Assembly (NCBI RefSeq): GCF_024806495.1
Contig: NZ_JANUFF010000021.1
Location: forward strand, 1 to 46,230
Length of the DNA stretch: 46,230 nucleotides
Direction of reading: 5' to 3'
DNA from: Chryseobacterium sp. JUb7
GTDB lineage: Bacteria; Bacteroidota; Bacteroidia; Flavobacteriales; Weeksellaceae
Positions 1 through 8,224 of this stretch are shown one piece after another (the stretch's first letter is position 1; every line of letters starts with the position of its first letter). The notes beneath the pieces are model-generated. The model had not been told where the DNA came from, did not search any database, and saw only the letters and a list, made by a program, of their open reading frames with translations. The position numbers and the translations under genes were made by a program.

Positions 1-90
1 TCTATTCACAAAAAAAAAAAAAAAAATATTTTTTTTTATTATTTTTTTTTTTTTTTTTTTGCTGGGGCGCCCCCCCCCCCCCCCCCCCCC
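1..90. other. Homopolymer block, probable assembly artefact
   Basis: The first 90 bases are a run of 17 A, then T-runs broken by single A's, then a G/C junction followed by 21 consecutive C. Nothing in the following sequence resembles this. A C21 run is out of character in an AT-rich flavobacterial genome and is typical of a badly resolved contig end. A genuine phase-variable C-tract cannot be excluded, but no gene reads through it. Confidence 0.6.
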
Positions 91-152
91 GAAACTATTT
101 TATCTATTACATCATTTTATTTAAGATGGTCTTGACTTTTAATTAAACAGAT

Positions 153-494
153 TTATTGTTCCCAAGGCTTCTTTGCAGCAGGAATTCCGGTGAATTTCTG
201 TTTGCCGATCAGTAGCTCAAAAAACAACCTGAAATCGGAAATCAATGACCATATCGGGTATTTAAAAGTAGCAGGCTTATTTCTTTCAATCAATGCATGA
301 CTGAACCAGGCAAAGCCATATCCGAAGATCGGAATATACCATAGGAATCTTTCTTTTCCGGAGCTGATGACATATCCGATAACTACAAATACAAGGAGTG
401 TTCCCAAAAAGTGAAAAATCCTTGTACCCATTTTGCTGTGTTCTGTTAAGTAGAACTGATAAAATTCTTTGAATGTTTTTATTCTTTCAGGCAT
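153..494 (-). CDS. DUF962 / Mpo1-like membrane protein
   Basis: This 113-residue protein matches the DUF962 (Mpo1, yeast YGL010w) family. It opens with the FYxFYLxEHS motif, then has RIFHFLGT at about 25-32, a hydrophobic segment at about 30-45, and the strongly conserved FAWFSHALIERNKPATF block at about 61-77. His19, His28 and His66 are the family's conserved histidines. Yeast Mpo1 is an Fe(II)-dependent dioxygenase that removes one carbon from 2-hydroxy fatty acids; whether the bacterial homologue does the same is inference. The length is near the family norm, with a short C-terminal tail. It is followed on the same strand only by the homopolymer block at the window start. The neighbouring permease on this strand is separated from it by a strong hairpin, so it is probably transcribed alone. 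Confidence 0.85.
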   Translation of the reverse strand: MPERIKTFKEFYQFYLTEHSKMGTRIFHFLGTLLVFVVIGYVISSGKERFLWYIPIFGYGFAWFSHALIERNKPATFKYPIWSLISDFRLFFELLIGKQKFTGIPAAKKPWEQ

Positions 495-552
495 GGCATT
501 TTTAGTTTAGATATAAAAGATCTATAGCAATAAGTTCGCCAATTATAAAAAG

Positions 553-590
553 AAAATCGCGAAAAGACAGATTCATCTTTTCGCGATTTT
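553..590 (-). terminator. Strong rho-independent terminator of the permease gene
   Basis: A perfect 15-bp stem (553-567 with 576-590) encloses the 8-base loop CAGATTCA. Read on the minus strand it is followed by a T-rich stretch, so it terminates the amino-acid permease before the DUF962 gene. The A/T flanks could let it work in both directions. Confidence 0.85.
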
Positions 591-614
591 AGCAGATATA
601 TTTTGTTTAAACCG

Positions 615-2285
615 TTATGATTTTCCCAGTTTGCTGTTTTTATAGCCGTAACAGAAATAGATTACTAAACCTATTGCGAACCATATTCCGAACCAGAACC
701 AGTTTTCATGGCTCATTCCAGTAAGAAGATATAAACATGAACTTAATCCGATTAATGGAATTAATGAAAGGTTTTTCATGAAAGTCCAGGCGCAGATTAC
801 CAGATTAATTAAAATAAAGAAGAAGATGGAAGCTCTGAATTCTCCCTCTCTGGGATCGCTCCAGTTCATTAAATTATCAAAAAATTCAGGTTGCCAGATA
901 TAGAAACCAATCAATCCTCCGATAAAAATAGCAGGAAAGATAAATTTACCATTAATGTATGGTAAGTGAAATCTTCCTTTTATTTTTTCCTTTGCAGGAA
1001 GCATCAGAACCCCGGCACAAACCAATACAAAAGCGAAAATAGTTCCTATACTCGTAAAATCTAAAATAAACGTTTTGTCGGTAAACAAAATAGGAATTCC
1101 CACTACAATACCTGTTATGACGGTAGCAAAAGAAGGCGTCTTATATTTTGGGTGTACCGTTTGAAATTTTTGAGGCATCAGTCCGTCACGGCTCATCGCG
1201 TACCAGATTCTTGGCTGTCCCATCTGGAAAACCAATAGTACCGTAGTAATGGCAACAATAGCAATAAATGATACCGTAAGTTCCATCCACGCAACGTTGG
1301 CGTTACTTTTTTCAAAAATGAATGAAAGAGGATCTCCTACACCGTCAAATTTTTTATAGTCTACCATTCCGGTTAACACTAAGGTTAAAGCAATATAAAT
1401 AAAAGTACATAACACCAGTGAAATGATCATTCCTTTTGGTAATGTCTTTTGCGGATCTTTGGTTTCTTCTGAAAGAACACTTAGTGCATCAAATCCAATA
1501 TAAGCGAAGAAAACTCCCGAAACGGCGCTCATTACCCCTACAAAACCATTTGGCATAAAAGAAGGAGTTCCTGTTTCAGGGCTTATTGGCGTCCAGTTTT
1601 CTGTATTGATATAGGCGAAACCTACCAGAACGACCAAAATAATAACCGCTAATTTTAAGATTACTAATGAATTGTTGAAGTTTTTACTTTCCTTAACTCC
1701 GACATAACATAACCAGGTGATTAATCCGTTGATAACCAATGCCGGAACATCAACGATGAATTTTAAGCTTCCTAATAAAGGTGCCGTCTTCCAGGCGTTA
1801 AGCAGTTCTTTGTTTTCGGATCCGTTTTTAAAAGCTTTTTGTGCTTCCGTATAACTGCAGGTTAAATAATCCGGAATATGCATGCCCAGACGCTCCAAAA
1901 AGCTGGTGAAATAATCGGACCATGAAAAAGCAACATAGATATTTCCGAAGGAATATTCCATAATCAGTGCCCAGCCGATGATCCAGGCTATTAATTCTCC
2001 AAAACTGGCATATGCATACGTATATGCAGATCCGGCAGTCGGAATTCTACTGGCAAACTCAGCGTAACAGAGTGCGGTAAACCCACAGGCAAATCCACAG
2101 ATTAAATAAAGTAGGATAACGCCGGGACCTCCTCTGAAAACGGCTTCCCCCAAACTGCTGAAACTTCCAGCTCCAATAATTGCCGCAATACCGAAAAATA
2201 CGATGTCCCAAACACCTAAAACCCTTAAAAGATTAGTCGATGTATCTGTTTCTGAATAGTTTTTCCTTCTGAATAGATGATTCAT
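615..2285 (-). CDS. APC-superfamily amino acid permease
   Basis: This 556-residue polytopic membrane protein has the layout of the cationic amino acid transporter branch of the APC superfamily. After a short cytoplasmic N-terminus, TM1 carries the substrate-loop motif GIAAIIGAGSF (about 32-42); TM3 contains the AEFASRIPTAGSAYTY motif (about 75-90); and FFAYIGFDALSVLSEE (TM6 and the following loop) is the other family signature. About 12-14 hydrophobic segments are visible. The TM1 glycine motif is GAGSF rather than the common GAGIF. A long hydrophilic insert at about 140-170, between TM4 and TM5, is typical of flavobacterial members. The likely role is proton-coupled uptake or exchange of amino acids in the inner membrane; the substrate cannot be told from sequence. 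It is transcribed divergently from the TPR gene across a 248-bp spacer. Confidence 0.9.
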   Translation of the reverse strand: MNHLFRRKNYSETDTSTNLLRVLGVWDIVFFGIAAIIGAGSFSSLGEAVFRGGPGVILLYLICGFACGFTALCYAEFASRIPTAGSAYTYAYASFGELIAWIIGWALIMEYSFGNIYVAFSWSDYFTSFLERLGMHIPDYLTCSYTEAQKAFKNGSENKELLNAWKTAPLLGSLKFIVDVPALVINGLITWLCYVGVKESKNFNNSLVILKLAVIILVVLVGFAYINTENWTPISPETGTPSFMPNGFVGVMSAVSGVFFAYIGFDALSVLSEETKDPQKTLPKGMIISLVLCTFIYIALTLVLTGMVDYKKFDGVGDPLSFIFEKSNANVAWMELTVSFIAIVAITTVLLVFQMGQPRIWYAMSRDGLMPQKFQTVHPKYKTPSFATVITGIVVGIPILFTDKTFILDFTSIGTIFAFVLVCAGVLMLPAKEKIKGRFHLPYINGKFIFPAIFIGGLIGFYIWQPEFFDNLMNWSDPREGEFRASIFFFILINLVICAWTFMKNLSLIPLIGLSSCLYLLTGMSHENWFWFGIWFAIGLVIYFCYGYKNSKLGKS

Positions 2286-2533
2286 TAAATGTGTAGGTTT
2301 AATTTGAAAAAAACAAATGTAATTATTTCTCCGATATAATTCAGTTTTTCTTAAGGTTTCTTATGGAAAAGTTAAGAAGTCTTAAAAAATAATAGACTTA
2401 TCAACAATGTGTTAAAACGCTTGTTTATACAATATCTTTTGTATATTTTCGTTCGTAAATTGTGGATAAATATTACACGAAATTTTAAATATTTAACTGA
2501 TTTTCAGCTTACACGTTTTAAAATTTAAAATTA

Positions 2534-5497
2534 ATGAAATCAAAAAAAATACTTCTAGCGGCTGCTGTATTTTATTTCGGGATTTCCGAAGCTCAACAGT
2601 CTCAATACTTTACCCAAAGAGAGGACTATAGGTTCAATCTGGCAGAAAATCTTTATCAGACTAAAATATACAACGCTTCTCAGTACGAATATGCACGACA
2701 ATATTTTTATAACCAAAATTTGTCGAGATCGAAAAAAGAAGCGGCACAGTTTTTTGATAATGTAATTGGAGTTATTCTTCAGAAAAATCATGCGGAAGAG
2801 GGCTTAACTGCCTTTATAAAAGAATATCCGAATTCTGCTTATTTTGCTCAGGCTAACTTACCGCTGGCAGATTATTATCTTGCTAAAAAAGATTTTGAAA
2901 AGGCATTGGAAACCTTAAAAAAGGTTAACCAGTACCAGCTTTCAAAAGAAGAAAATACACAGTATATTCTGAAATTAGGATATGCTAAATTTATGATGGG
3001 AGATTCTAAAGGAGCAACAGATGCTTTGGAAGAAGCCTATAAAACAGCAGACAATTCTCAAAAAGGAGATATTGCGTATATGCTGGGTCACCTTTATTAT
3101 TCAAACAGACAGAATGATAAGGCTTTTCAGTATTTTGACTCTGTAAAAGATCAGCCGAAATATTCTAAACTGGTACGTCCTTATTATGTTCAGATGTATT
3201 ATAATGACAAAGATTATGATAAGGCTATTTCGGAAGGAACTCTTTTACTGAATGAAGATATTTCAGATTCTTACAAAGCTGAGGTTCACAAGATCATTGG
3301 TGAAAGTTATTTCATGAAAAATGATTACACTTCTGCTTATCCACACCTTAAAGACTACCTGAGTGTTCAGCAGAATCCGTCTGAAAATGATCTTTATGAA
3401 ATGGGATTTGTTGCGGCTCAGCTTAAAAAATATGATGAAGCGGTTTCTTATTATAACCAATTACTGAACAGCAATTCAGCTTTGGCCCAGAATGCTTACT
3501 ATCAGCTGGGAAATGCTTATCTGGCAGTTGATAAAAAACAAGAGGCACTTTCTGCTTTCCGCTCTTCTTATCAGATGAATTATGATCCGAAGGTTAAAAA
3601 ACTGGCACACGAACAATATGCAAAATTAAGCTACGATATCGGGAACCCTTTTGAAAGCCCTTCGGCTGTTATTCAAAGTTATATTAATGAAAATCAGAAC
3701 GCTTCCAATGCTTCTGAAATGAGATCACTCCTTGTGAAGTCATATCTGTATTCAGGAAATTTTAAAGAAACCCTGAATGCTATTGATAAACTCCAGAGTT
3801 CTTCTCCTGATATTGATAAAGTGGATCAGGAGGTCTCTTATTTATTGGGGACGGAAGAGTTTAATAAAGGGAATTATGATGGCGCAGAACAGTATTTCCT
3901 GAGAAGTTTAGGATTTAATATTAATAAAGAATTCAATAACAGAGCTTTATATTGGTTGGGTCAGGTTTATTACCAAAAAGGAAATTATCCGTCTGCGATC
4001 GCTCGTTACGAAAAATTGCTGAACGAAACTTTTCCCGAAAAACAACAGTTGCCTTATGATTTAGGATATGCTTATTTTAAATCTAAAAAATTCGATCAGG
4101 CGGAAACTTATTTCAAGCAGTATTTAAGCAATCCGAAGCCTGAGTTTAAGAATGATGCAGAACTTCGTTTAGCAGATATTAATTATGCAAATAATAATCT
4201 GAATGAAGCTATTGCCATTTATGATAAAAATGAGGATGCCACAGACTATACTTTATACCAAAAAGCAATGGCTCTAGGTTTTAAAGGAGATACTCAGGCG
4301 AAAATTACCAACTTAAAAAATCTTTTGTCAAAATATCCGGGATCAGAATATTATGACGATGCGCAATACGAAATAGGAACGGCCTACGCAGCTCAGGATG
4401 ATTTTGCCAATGCCAATGATTTCTTCGGAAAAGTAATTAAAACTTCTTCAGATAAAGATCTTATTGCTAATGCTTCGATTTACAGAGCGCAGAATTATAT
4501 TGATCAGAACCAGAATGACAAAGCTTTATCCGAACTGAAATCTCTGGGTGAGCAGTATAAAAATACAGCTTATGCCGAAAAAATTGTTCAGGCTGCGAAA
4601 CCTATTTTTACTAAAAATGGAGATGTTGCAGGATATGAAAGTTTTGCAAAAAATATCGGTGTCAATGTAGATGCTTCTGAAATTGATGAAATCAACCTTT
4701 CAACTGCGAAACAGTATTTTACGAAAAAAGATTATAAAAATGCAATTTCTTATTACGAGAAATATTTAACGCAAAATCCGACAGGAGAGGGGCTTTATCA
4801 GGCTAAATATGAGCTTGGTGAAAGTTACTATCAGACAAAAAATACAACAAAGGCATTATTGGTTTTACAGGAGATCGCCAATGTTCAGAATGATTATCAG
4901 GATGATGCGCAAACCCGTTTAGCTCAAATTTATATTGCACAGGGAGATAATGCGGAAGCCAGAAAATATCTGGAAAATATCAAAAATTCTTCAAACATTA
5001 ATGTTAAAAATTATGCGAATGTAGAATTGATGAAGCTGTATGCTGATGAAAAGAATTTTTCTCAGGCTGAAAAACTGGCTGATGCTGTAATTGCGAACAA
5101 CAAAAACTCTACAGCAGTTATTGAAACGGCAAAAGTGATCAAGGCCAGAAGCCTTATGAATTCTGGGAAAGATAAAGATGCTCAGGCGGCGTATACCTCT
5201 CTTGAAAAGTCTTCAAATACTGAAGTTGCAGCAGAAGCTCTATATGCAAAAGCATTCTATCAAAATAAAGGAAAAGCTTTTAAATCTTCTAATGAAACGA
5301 TCTTTAAGCTGGCTAATAATTATGCCTCTGAAGAATATTGGGGAGCAAAAGCGCTTGTTTTGATGGCTAAAAATTATGTGGGCTTAAAGGATAATTATCA
5401 GGCAAGTTATACATGTGATCAGATCATTAATAACTATAAAGACTTCCCTGAGATTGTAGCTGAAGCGAAAGAAGTTAAGAAGTTGATTAAAAAGTAA
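2534..5497 (+). CDS. Large exported tetratricopeptide-repeat protein
   Basis: This is a 987-residue protein with a Sec signal peptide (about 1-20, ending SEAQ) followed almost entirely by TPR-type helical hairpins. Recurrent units look like A..YAxxxYxKA..Yf, for example YDKAISEGTLLL, YDEAVSYYNQLL, YPSAIARYEKLL and YKNAISYYEKYL; about 15-20 units can be counted by eye. No catalytic domain is visible. Such long periplasmic TPR proteins are common in Flavobacteriia and act as scaffolds or envelope assembly factors. The gene lies 94 bp upstream of an outer-membrane barrel gene on the same strand, so the two may work together at the outer membrane. The start is the first ATG before a clean signal peptide. 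Function beyond TPR scaffolding is unknown. Confidence 0.85.
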   Translation: MKSKKILLAAAVFYFGISEAQQSQYFTQREDYRFNLAENLYQTKIYNASQYEYARQYFYNQNLSRSKKEAAQFFDNVIGVILQKNHAEEGLTAFIKEYPNSAYFAQANLPLADYYLAKKDFEKALETLKKVNQYQLSKEENTQYILKLGYAKFMMGDSKGATDALEEAYKTADNSQKGDIAYMLGHLYYSNRQNDKAFQYFDSVKDQPKYSKLVRPYYVQMYYNDKDYDKAISEGTLLLNEDISDSYKAEVHKIIGESYFMKNDYTSAYPHLKDYLSVQQNPSENDLYEMGFVAAQLKKYDEAVSYYNQLLNSNSALAQNAYYQLGNAYLAVDKKQEALSAFRSSYQMNYDPKVKKLAHEQYAKLSYDIGNPFESPSAVIQSYINENQNASNASEMRSLLVKSYLYSGNFKETLNAIDKLQSSSPDIDKVDQEVSYLLGTEEFNKGNYDGAEQYFLRSLGFNINKEFNNRALYWLGQVYYQKGNYPSAIARYEKLLNETFPEKQQLPYDLGYAYFKSKKFDQAETYFKQYLSNPKPEFKNDAELRLADINYANNNLNEAIAIYDKNEDATDYTLYQKAMALGFKGDTQAKITNLKNLLSKYPGSEYYDDAQYEIGTAYAAQDDFANANDFFGKVIKTSSDKDLIANASIYRAQNYIDQNQNDKALSELKSLGEQYKNTAYAEKIVQAAKPIFTKNGDVAGYESFAKNIGVNVDASEIDEINLSTAKQYFTKKDYKNAISYYEKYLTQNPTGEGLYQAKYELGESYYQTKNTTKALLVLQEIANVQNDYQDDAQTRLAQIYIAQGDNAEARKYLENIKNSSNINVKNYANVELMKLYADEKNFSQAEKLADAVIANNKNSTAVIETAKVIKARSLMNSGKDKDAQAAYTSLEKSSNTEVAAEALYAKAFYQNKGKAFKSSNETIFKLANNYASEEYWGAKALVLMAKNYVGLKDNYQASYTCDQIINNYKDFPEIVAEAKEVKKLIKK

Positions 5498-5502
5498 AAA
5501 AG

Positions 5503-5578
5503 TAAATGTACAAGGTAGAATGTAAAAAGTAAAATGTAGAATTGAAAATACATTATACATCCGACATTATACATTAAT
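5503..5578. repeat. AATGTA-type intergenic repeat with dyad symmetry
   Basis: The short spacer between the TPR and barrel genes is built from repeated AATGTA / GTAAAATGTA units on the left and their reverse complements (ACATTATACAT) on the right, so the transcript could fold into a long imperfect hairpin. Similar low-complexity palindromic units are common between flavobacterial genes. It might attenuate transcription between the two genes; this is inference. Confidence 0.4.
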
Positions 5579-5591
5579 ACCAATAATAAAG

Positions 5592-7355
5592 ATGAACAAA
5601 AGAATTCAATTATTATCCATCATATTTCTAGGGATTTCGTCGGTCGCGTTTTCCCAAATCAAAGAAGAGAAGCTGATTCTTAATAAAAAAAGAGAGCCGG
5701 AAGTAAAAAAGATCGAAAAAAAGAAAACTTCCGTGGAAACGATTAAGAATTATCCCCCGGAAGAAAAATCTCAGAATCCTATAAAATATACTATTACGGA
5801 TGTTCCTGCAGTTTCAGATTTTAAGACTTCCACGATCCAGGGTCAGGATGTTACTCCAAAATTTGACGGGACTGCTCAAAATAATTATATCCAGTTCGGA
5901 ATGGGGAACTATGGTAAAATCTTAGGAGATGCCAATATTTCGGCGAGACTTCAGAATAAGCTTGAAGTAGGATTGGATGCCCACTTTCTGTCAACGCTGG
6001 GGCTGAAAAAAGAATATCCTTGGGATTCAAAACAGAGTTCAACAACATTGGGAGCTTTCTTAAACTCTTACGGAGATAAAGGGAAGTTTAATTTGAATGC
6101 AGAATATGGCTTAAACAGTAATAATTATTATGGTATCTATGCATTGCAACCCGGAGATGTTGATCTGGATCAGAGAGTCAATCAGTTTAAGGTAAACGGA
6201 TATTATGATTTTTATTCTAACGAAATTTTAAATGATGTAAGAGTAAAATCATCATTTTTAAAAGATCATTTTGACGCTCAGGAAAATCAGGTTTCATTAT
6301 TGGCTAATCTTTCCAAGCATGCCGTGGAAATCGGGAAATCAGGAATTAACCTGAATGCTGATTTGGGAGTTGGATTGGAAGCTGTAAAAAGTGAATTTGC
6401 AATCAGAGATAAAAATACATCCAACTTTGTAAATACGAGTCTGACACCAAAAGTTACTTTCAGAAAAGGAGAGTCTTATTTAATGTTAGGTTCATCATTT
6501 TCGTTCCTGAATTCAAAAAATTCCAACGATCTGATGGCTGAACAAATGAAAAATAATAAAACATACTGGTTTCCGCAGGCAGAATTTCAATATGCAGCTG
6601 CTAATGAGTTCAAATTTTATGGTGGCGTTGACGGAGGTTTAAAGCTGAATACTTACGCAGATTTACTGCAACAAAATCCATTTATACTATCGGATCAGTA
6701 TTTAAGACCTACTGAAACAAAGTACCATTTTTATGTAGGTTTAAGAGGGGATATTGATGAAACTTTTAAGTATGATGTTGCTGCAGGATTTGGAAAAATG
6801 AAGGATATTATGTTTTTCAAAGCAAATGGATTGTTTGATGATACCTATACTTTAAACCGTTCGGCTTATAATTATGCAAATACGTTCTCTGCCATTTATG
6901 ACGATGGAAATGTGAGTGATATTAAAGGAAGTTTACAGTATTTCCCTTTGGCTAATTTAATATTGGATGGAGAAGTAAAATTCACAAAATTTGATCTGAA
7001 AAACTACGAAGATATTTACAATGTTCCATTGCTGACAGCAAGTATTGGCGCTAAATATACCATGCTTGATAAAAAATTATTGCTAGGTTTCAAGGGGATT
7101 TTTGCAAGCGACAGAACTACGAATTCCTTTATGATTGAGGGAGTTGGAAGTCCGATGATGTACCAGTCAACTGAGAATACCAATGACAAAGTAGGTGGGT
7201 ATGCAGATTTAAATCTTTCCGCAGAGTATAAAATTCACAAAAATTTCAGTATTTTCGCGCTTGGAAATAATCTTCTAAGCTCAAAATATCAGACGTACAA
7301 AGGATATAAAGTTCTTGGCGCACAGATTTTGGGAGGAGTGAAGATCACTTTCTAA
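5592..7355 (+). CDS. Outer-membrane beta-barrel protein, TonB-dependent-receptor-like
   Basis: This 587-residue protein has a Sec signal peptide (about 1-21, ending AFSQ). A lysine/glutamate-rich linker (about 22-65) follows, then a long stretch of alternating aromatic/polar strands ending in a terminal strand GAQILGGVKITF, with the final Phe typical of outer-membrane barrels. Strand-like segments such as FQYAAANEFKFYGGVDGGLKL and YHFYVGLRGDI support a barrel. It is shorter than a classical TonB-dependent receptor and I see no clear plug domain or TonB box, so it may be a plugless barrel or a distant relative. It sits 94 bp behind the periplasmic TPR gene, and a joint role is plausible. Ligand unknown. 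Confidence 0.7.
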   Translation: MNKRIQLLSIIFLGISSVAFSQIKEEKLILNKKREPEVKKIEKKKTSVETIKNYPPEEKSQNPIKYTITDVPAVSDFKTSTIQGQDVTPKFDGTAQNNYIQFGMGNYGKILGDANISARLQNKLEVGLDAHFLSTLGLKKEYPWDSKQSSTTLGAFLNSYGDKGKFNLNAEYGLNSNNYYGIYALQPGDVDLDQRVNQFKVNGYYDFYSNEILNDVRVKSSFLKDHFDAQENQVSLLANLSKHAVEIGKSGINLNADLGVGLEAVKSEFAIRDKNTSNFVNTSLTPKVTFRKGESYLMLGSSFSFLNSKNSNDLMAEQMKNNKTYWFPQAEFQYAAANEFKFYGGVDGGLKLNTYADLLQQNPFILSDQYLRPTETKYHFYVGLRGDIDETFKYDVAAGFGKMKDIMFFKANGLFDDTYTLNRSAYNYANTFSAIYDDGNVSDIKGSLQYFPLANLILDGEVKFTKFDLKNYEDIYNVPLLTASIGAKYTMLDKKLLLGFKGIFASDRTTNSFMIEGVGSPMMYQSTENTNDKVGGYADLNLSAEYKIHKNFSIFALGNNLLSSKYQTYKGYKVLGAQILGGVKITF

Positions 7356-7356
7356 A

Positions 7357-7416
7357 ATAAATAATGGGTAATGAGTAGTATTTGAAATTACTTATTATTT
7401 ATTACCCATTACTTAT
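7357..7416. repeat. Inverted repeat downstream of the barrel gene
   Basis: The left arm carries TAATGGGTAATGAGTA and the right arm carries its near reverse complement around TTATTACCCATTAC. Together they form a roughly 20-bp imperfect hairpin directly after the barrel stop codon. It may serve as a terminator-like element or be another flavobacterial palindromic intergenic repeat. Confidence 0.5.
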
Positions 7417-7421
7417 AAATA

Positions 7422-7493
7422 GGCTGCATAGTTTAATGGATAGAACTTTGGATTTCGGCTCCAACAGTGAGGGTTCGAATCCTTCTGCGGTCA
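7422..7493 (+). tRNA. tRNA-Arg (anticodon TCG)
   Basis: A complete cloverleaf can be folded by hand. The acceptor stem is GGCTGCA with TGCGGTC (two G-T wobbles), the D-arm holds AATGGATAG, and the anticodon stem TTGGA/TCCAA encloses the loop TTTCGGC. The T-stem GAGGG/CCTTC encloses TTCGAAT, followed by discriminator A. The loop gives anticodon TCG (Arg, CGN codons). The A after GG in the D-loop is an arginine identity element. CCA is not encoded. The 3' end seems to have served as an integration site (see the direct repeat at 36213). Confidence 0.9.
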
Positions 7494-7494
7494 C
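7485..7494 (+). repeat. Left att-like repeat at the tRNA 3' end
   Basis: The last bases of the tRNA plus one base (CTGCGGTCAC) recur exactly at 36213-36222, also directly before a terminator. This is the arrangement left when an element integrates at a tRNA 3' end. The repeat is only 10 bp, so the assignment is tentative. Confidence 0.4.
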
Positions 7495-7500
7495 TCTCCG

Positions 7501-7538
7501 GGAAAGAGCACTTTTAGAAGTGCTCTTTCCTTTTTTTT
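7501..7538 (+). terminator. Terminator downstream of tRNA-Arg
   Basis: A perfect 13-bp stem (7501-7513 with 7518-7530) has a TTAG loop and is followed by eight T residues. It lies 7 bp beyond the tRNA 3' end. Confidence 0.92.
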
Positions 7539-7547
7539 ACTTTGTAA

Positions 7548-7858
7548 CTAATTGTTAATTAGTATTATTTGAGTAAGTGTGGAATTTAATTTAGGTGTTC
7601 GAAAAGCATTTTCTTGAAATTCAAGTTTTTCGGCCAAAATCGAACACAATATAGAATTTTTTGTCTCATTATCACCTTTAATGTACAGTTGAGAAAGGTT
7701 TGGCAAAATGTTTAGAACTTGGTCAAGCTTTGCCCTAATATCTATATTTTTACGTGACAGCCTTTGATTCTGAAGTTCCATTTCAAGTTCATCAATTTTT
7801 TTCTTACTTTCATTTTTAATGATCTGATAATTGTCAAAATCTAAAATAATTCCATCCT
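7548..7858 (-). pseudogene. C-terminal remnant of a large serine recombinase
   Basis: On the minus strand an open frame runs from about 7858 down to the stop at 7548. The lysine/glutamate-rich coiled-coil stretch (KNESKKKIDELEMELQNQ) leads into LPNLSQLY, then ILAEKLEFQENAFRTPKLN and a terminal IILINN. This matches the tail of Bacteroidota site-specific recombinases, whose C-termini read ...SIFPEKxxFExNxxRTxxxN. The catalytic N-terminal resolvase domain and the zinc-ribbon part are missing: sequence at about 7858 switches abruptly to a peptidase gene on the other strand. It is therefore a dead remnant, next to a tRNA gene, of an integrase that could have mobilised this island. Confidence 0.7.
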
Positions 7859-8138
7859 GTTGACAGAAAATGTTAATGTACCCATTTTACTGTGGACCGG
7901 GAAGAGCGACCGCAGGATAGTGTGGGATCAGACAATGGAATTTTTTATTGGACTTAAAAGGAATAAAAAAGAGGTTGTGGCGCTATTTTATCCAAATCAG
8001 GCTCATGTATTGACCACCGGTTCCAAAGCTGAAGAAGATCTGGCTCAGAAGATAATGGACTGGTGGGACTATTTTTTGAAGGGCAAACAGAATATACCTT
8101 GGATTGAAAGGCAAGCGTTTGACAATAAAAAACTTTAA
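7858..8138 (+). pseudogene. C-terminal fragment of an S9 (prolyl oligopeptidase) family peptidase
   Basis: About 92 codons encode the last part of an alpha/beta-hydrolase peptidase. VPILLWTGKSDRRI is the strand with the catalytic Asp region, and YPNQAHVL carries the catalytic His, followed by the usual amphipathic C-terminal helix (MDWWDYFLKG). The nucleophile Ser region and the whole propeller are absent and there is no ATG, only a TTG at the junction. The fragment abuts the recombinase remnant at about 7858, so the gene was cut by a rearrangement. Its own terminator follows at 8187. Confidence 0.75.
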
Positions 8139-8186
8139 ATATGAGTTGACGATTGTATTGTAAAGCAAAAAAAATGCAGATGATCC

Positions 8187-8224
8187 AAATCGACAAGAGA
8201 AATCATGTACTCTTGTCGATTTAT
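8187..8224 (+). terminator. Hairpin terminator between two convergent genes
   Basis: A perfect 13-bp stem (8187-8199 with 8210-8222) with a 10-base loop is followed by ATTTTT. It ends the peptidase fragment on the plus strand, and its right arm overlaps the stop codon of the convergent NUMOD4 gene. Confidence 0.8.
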
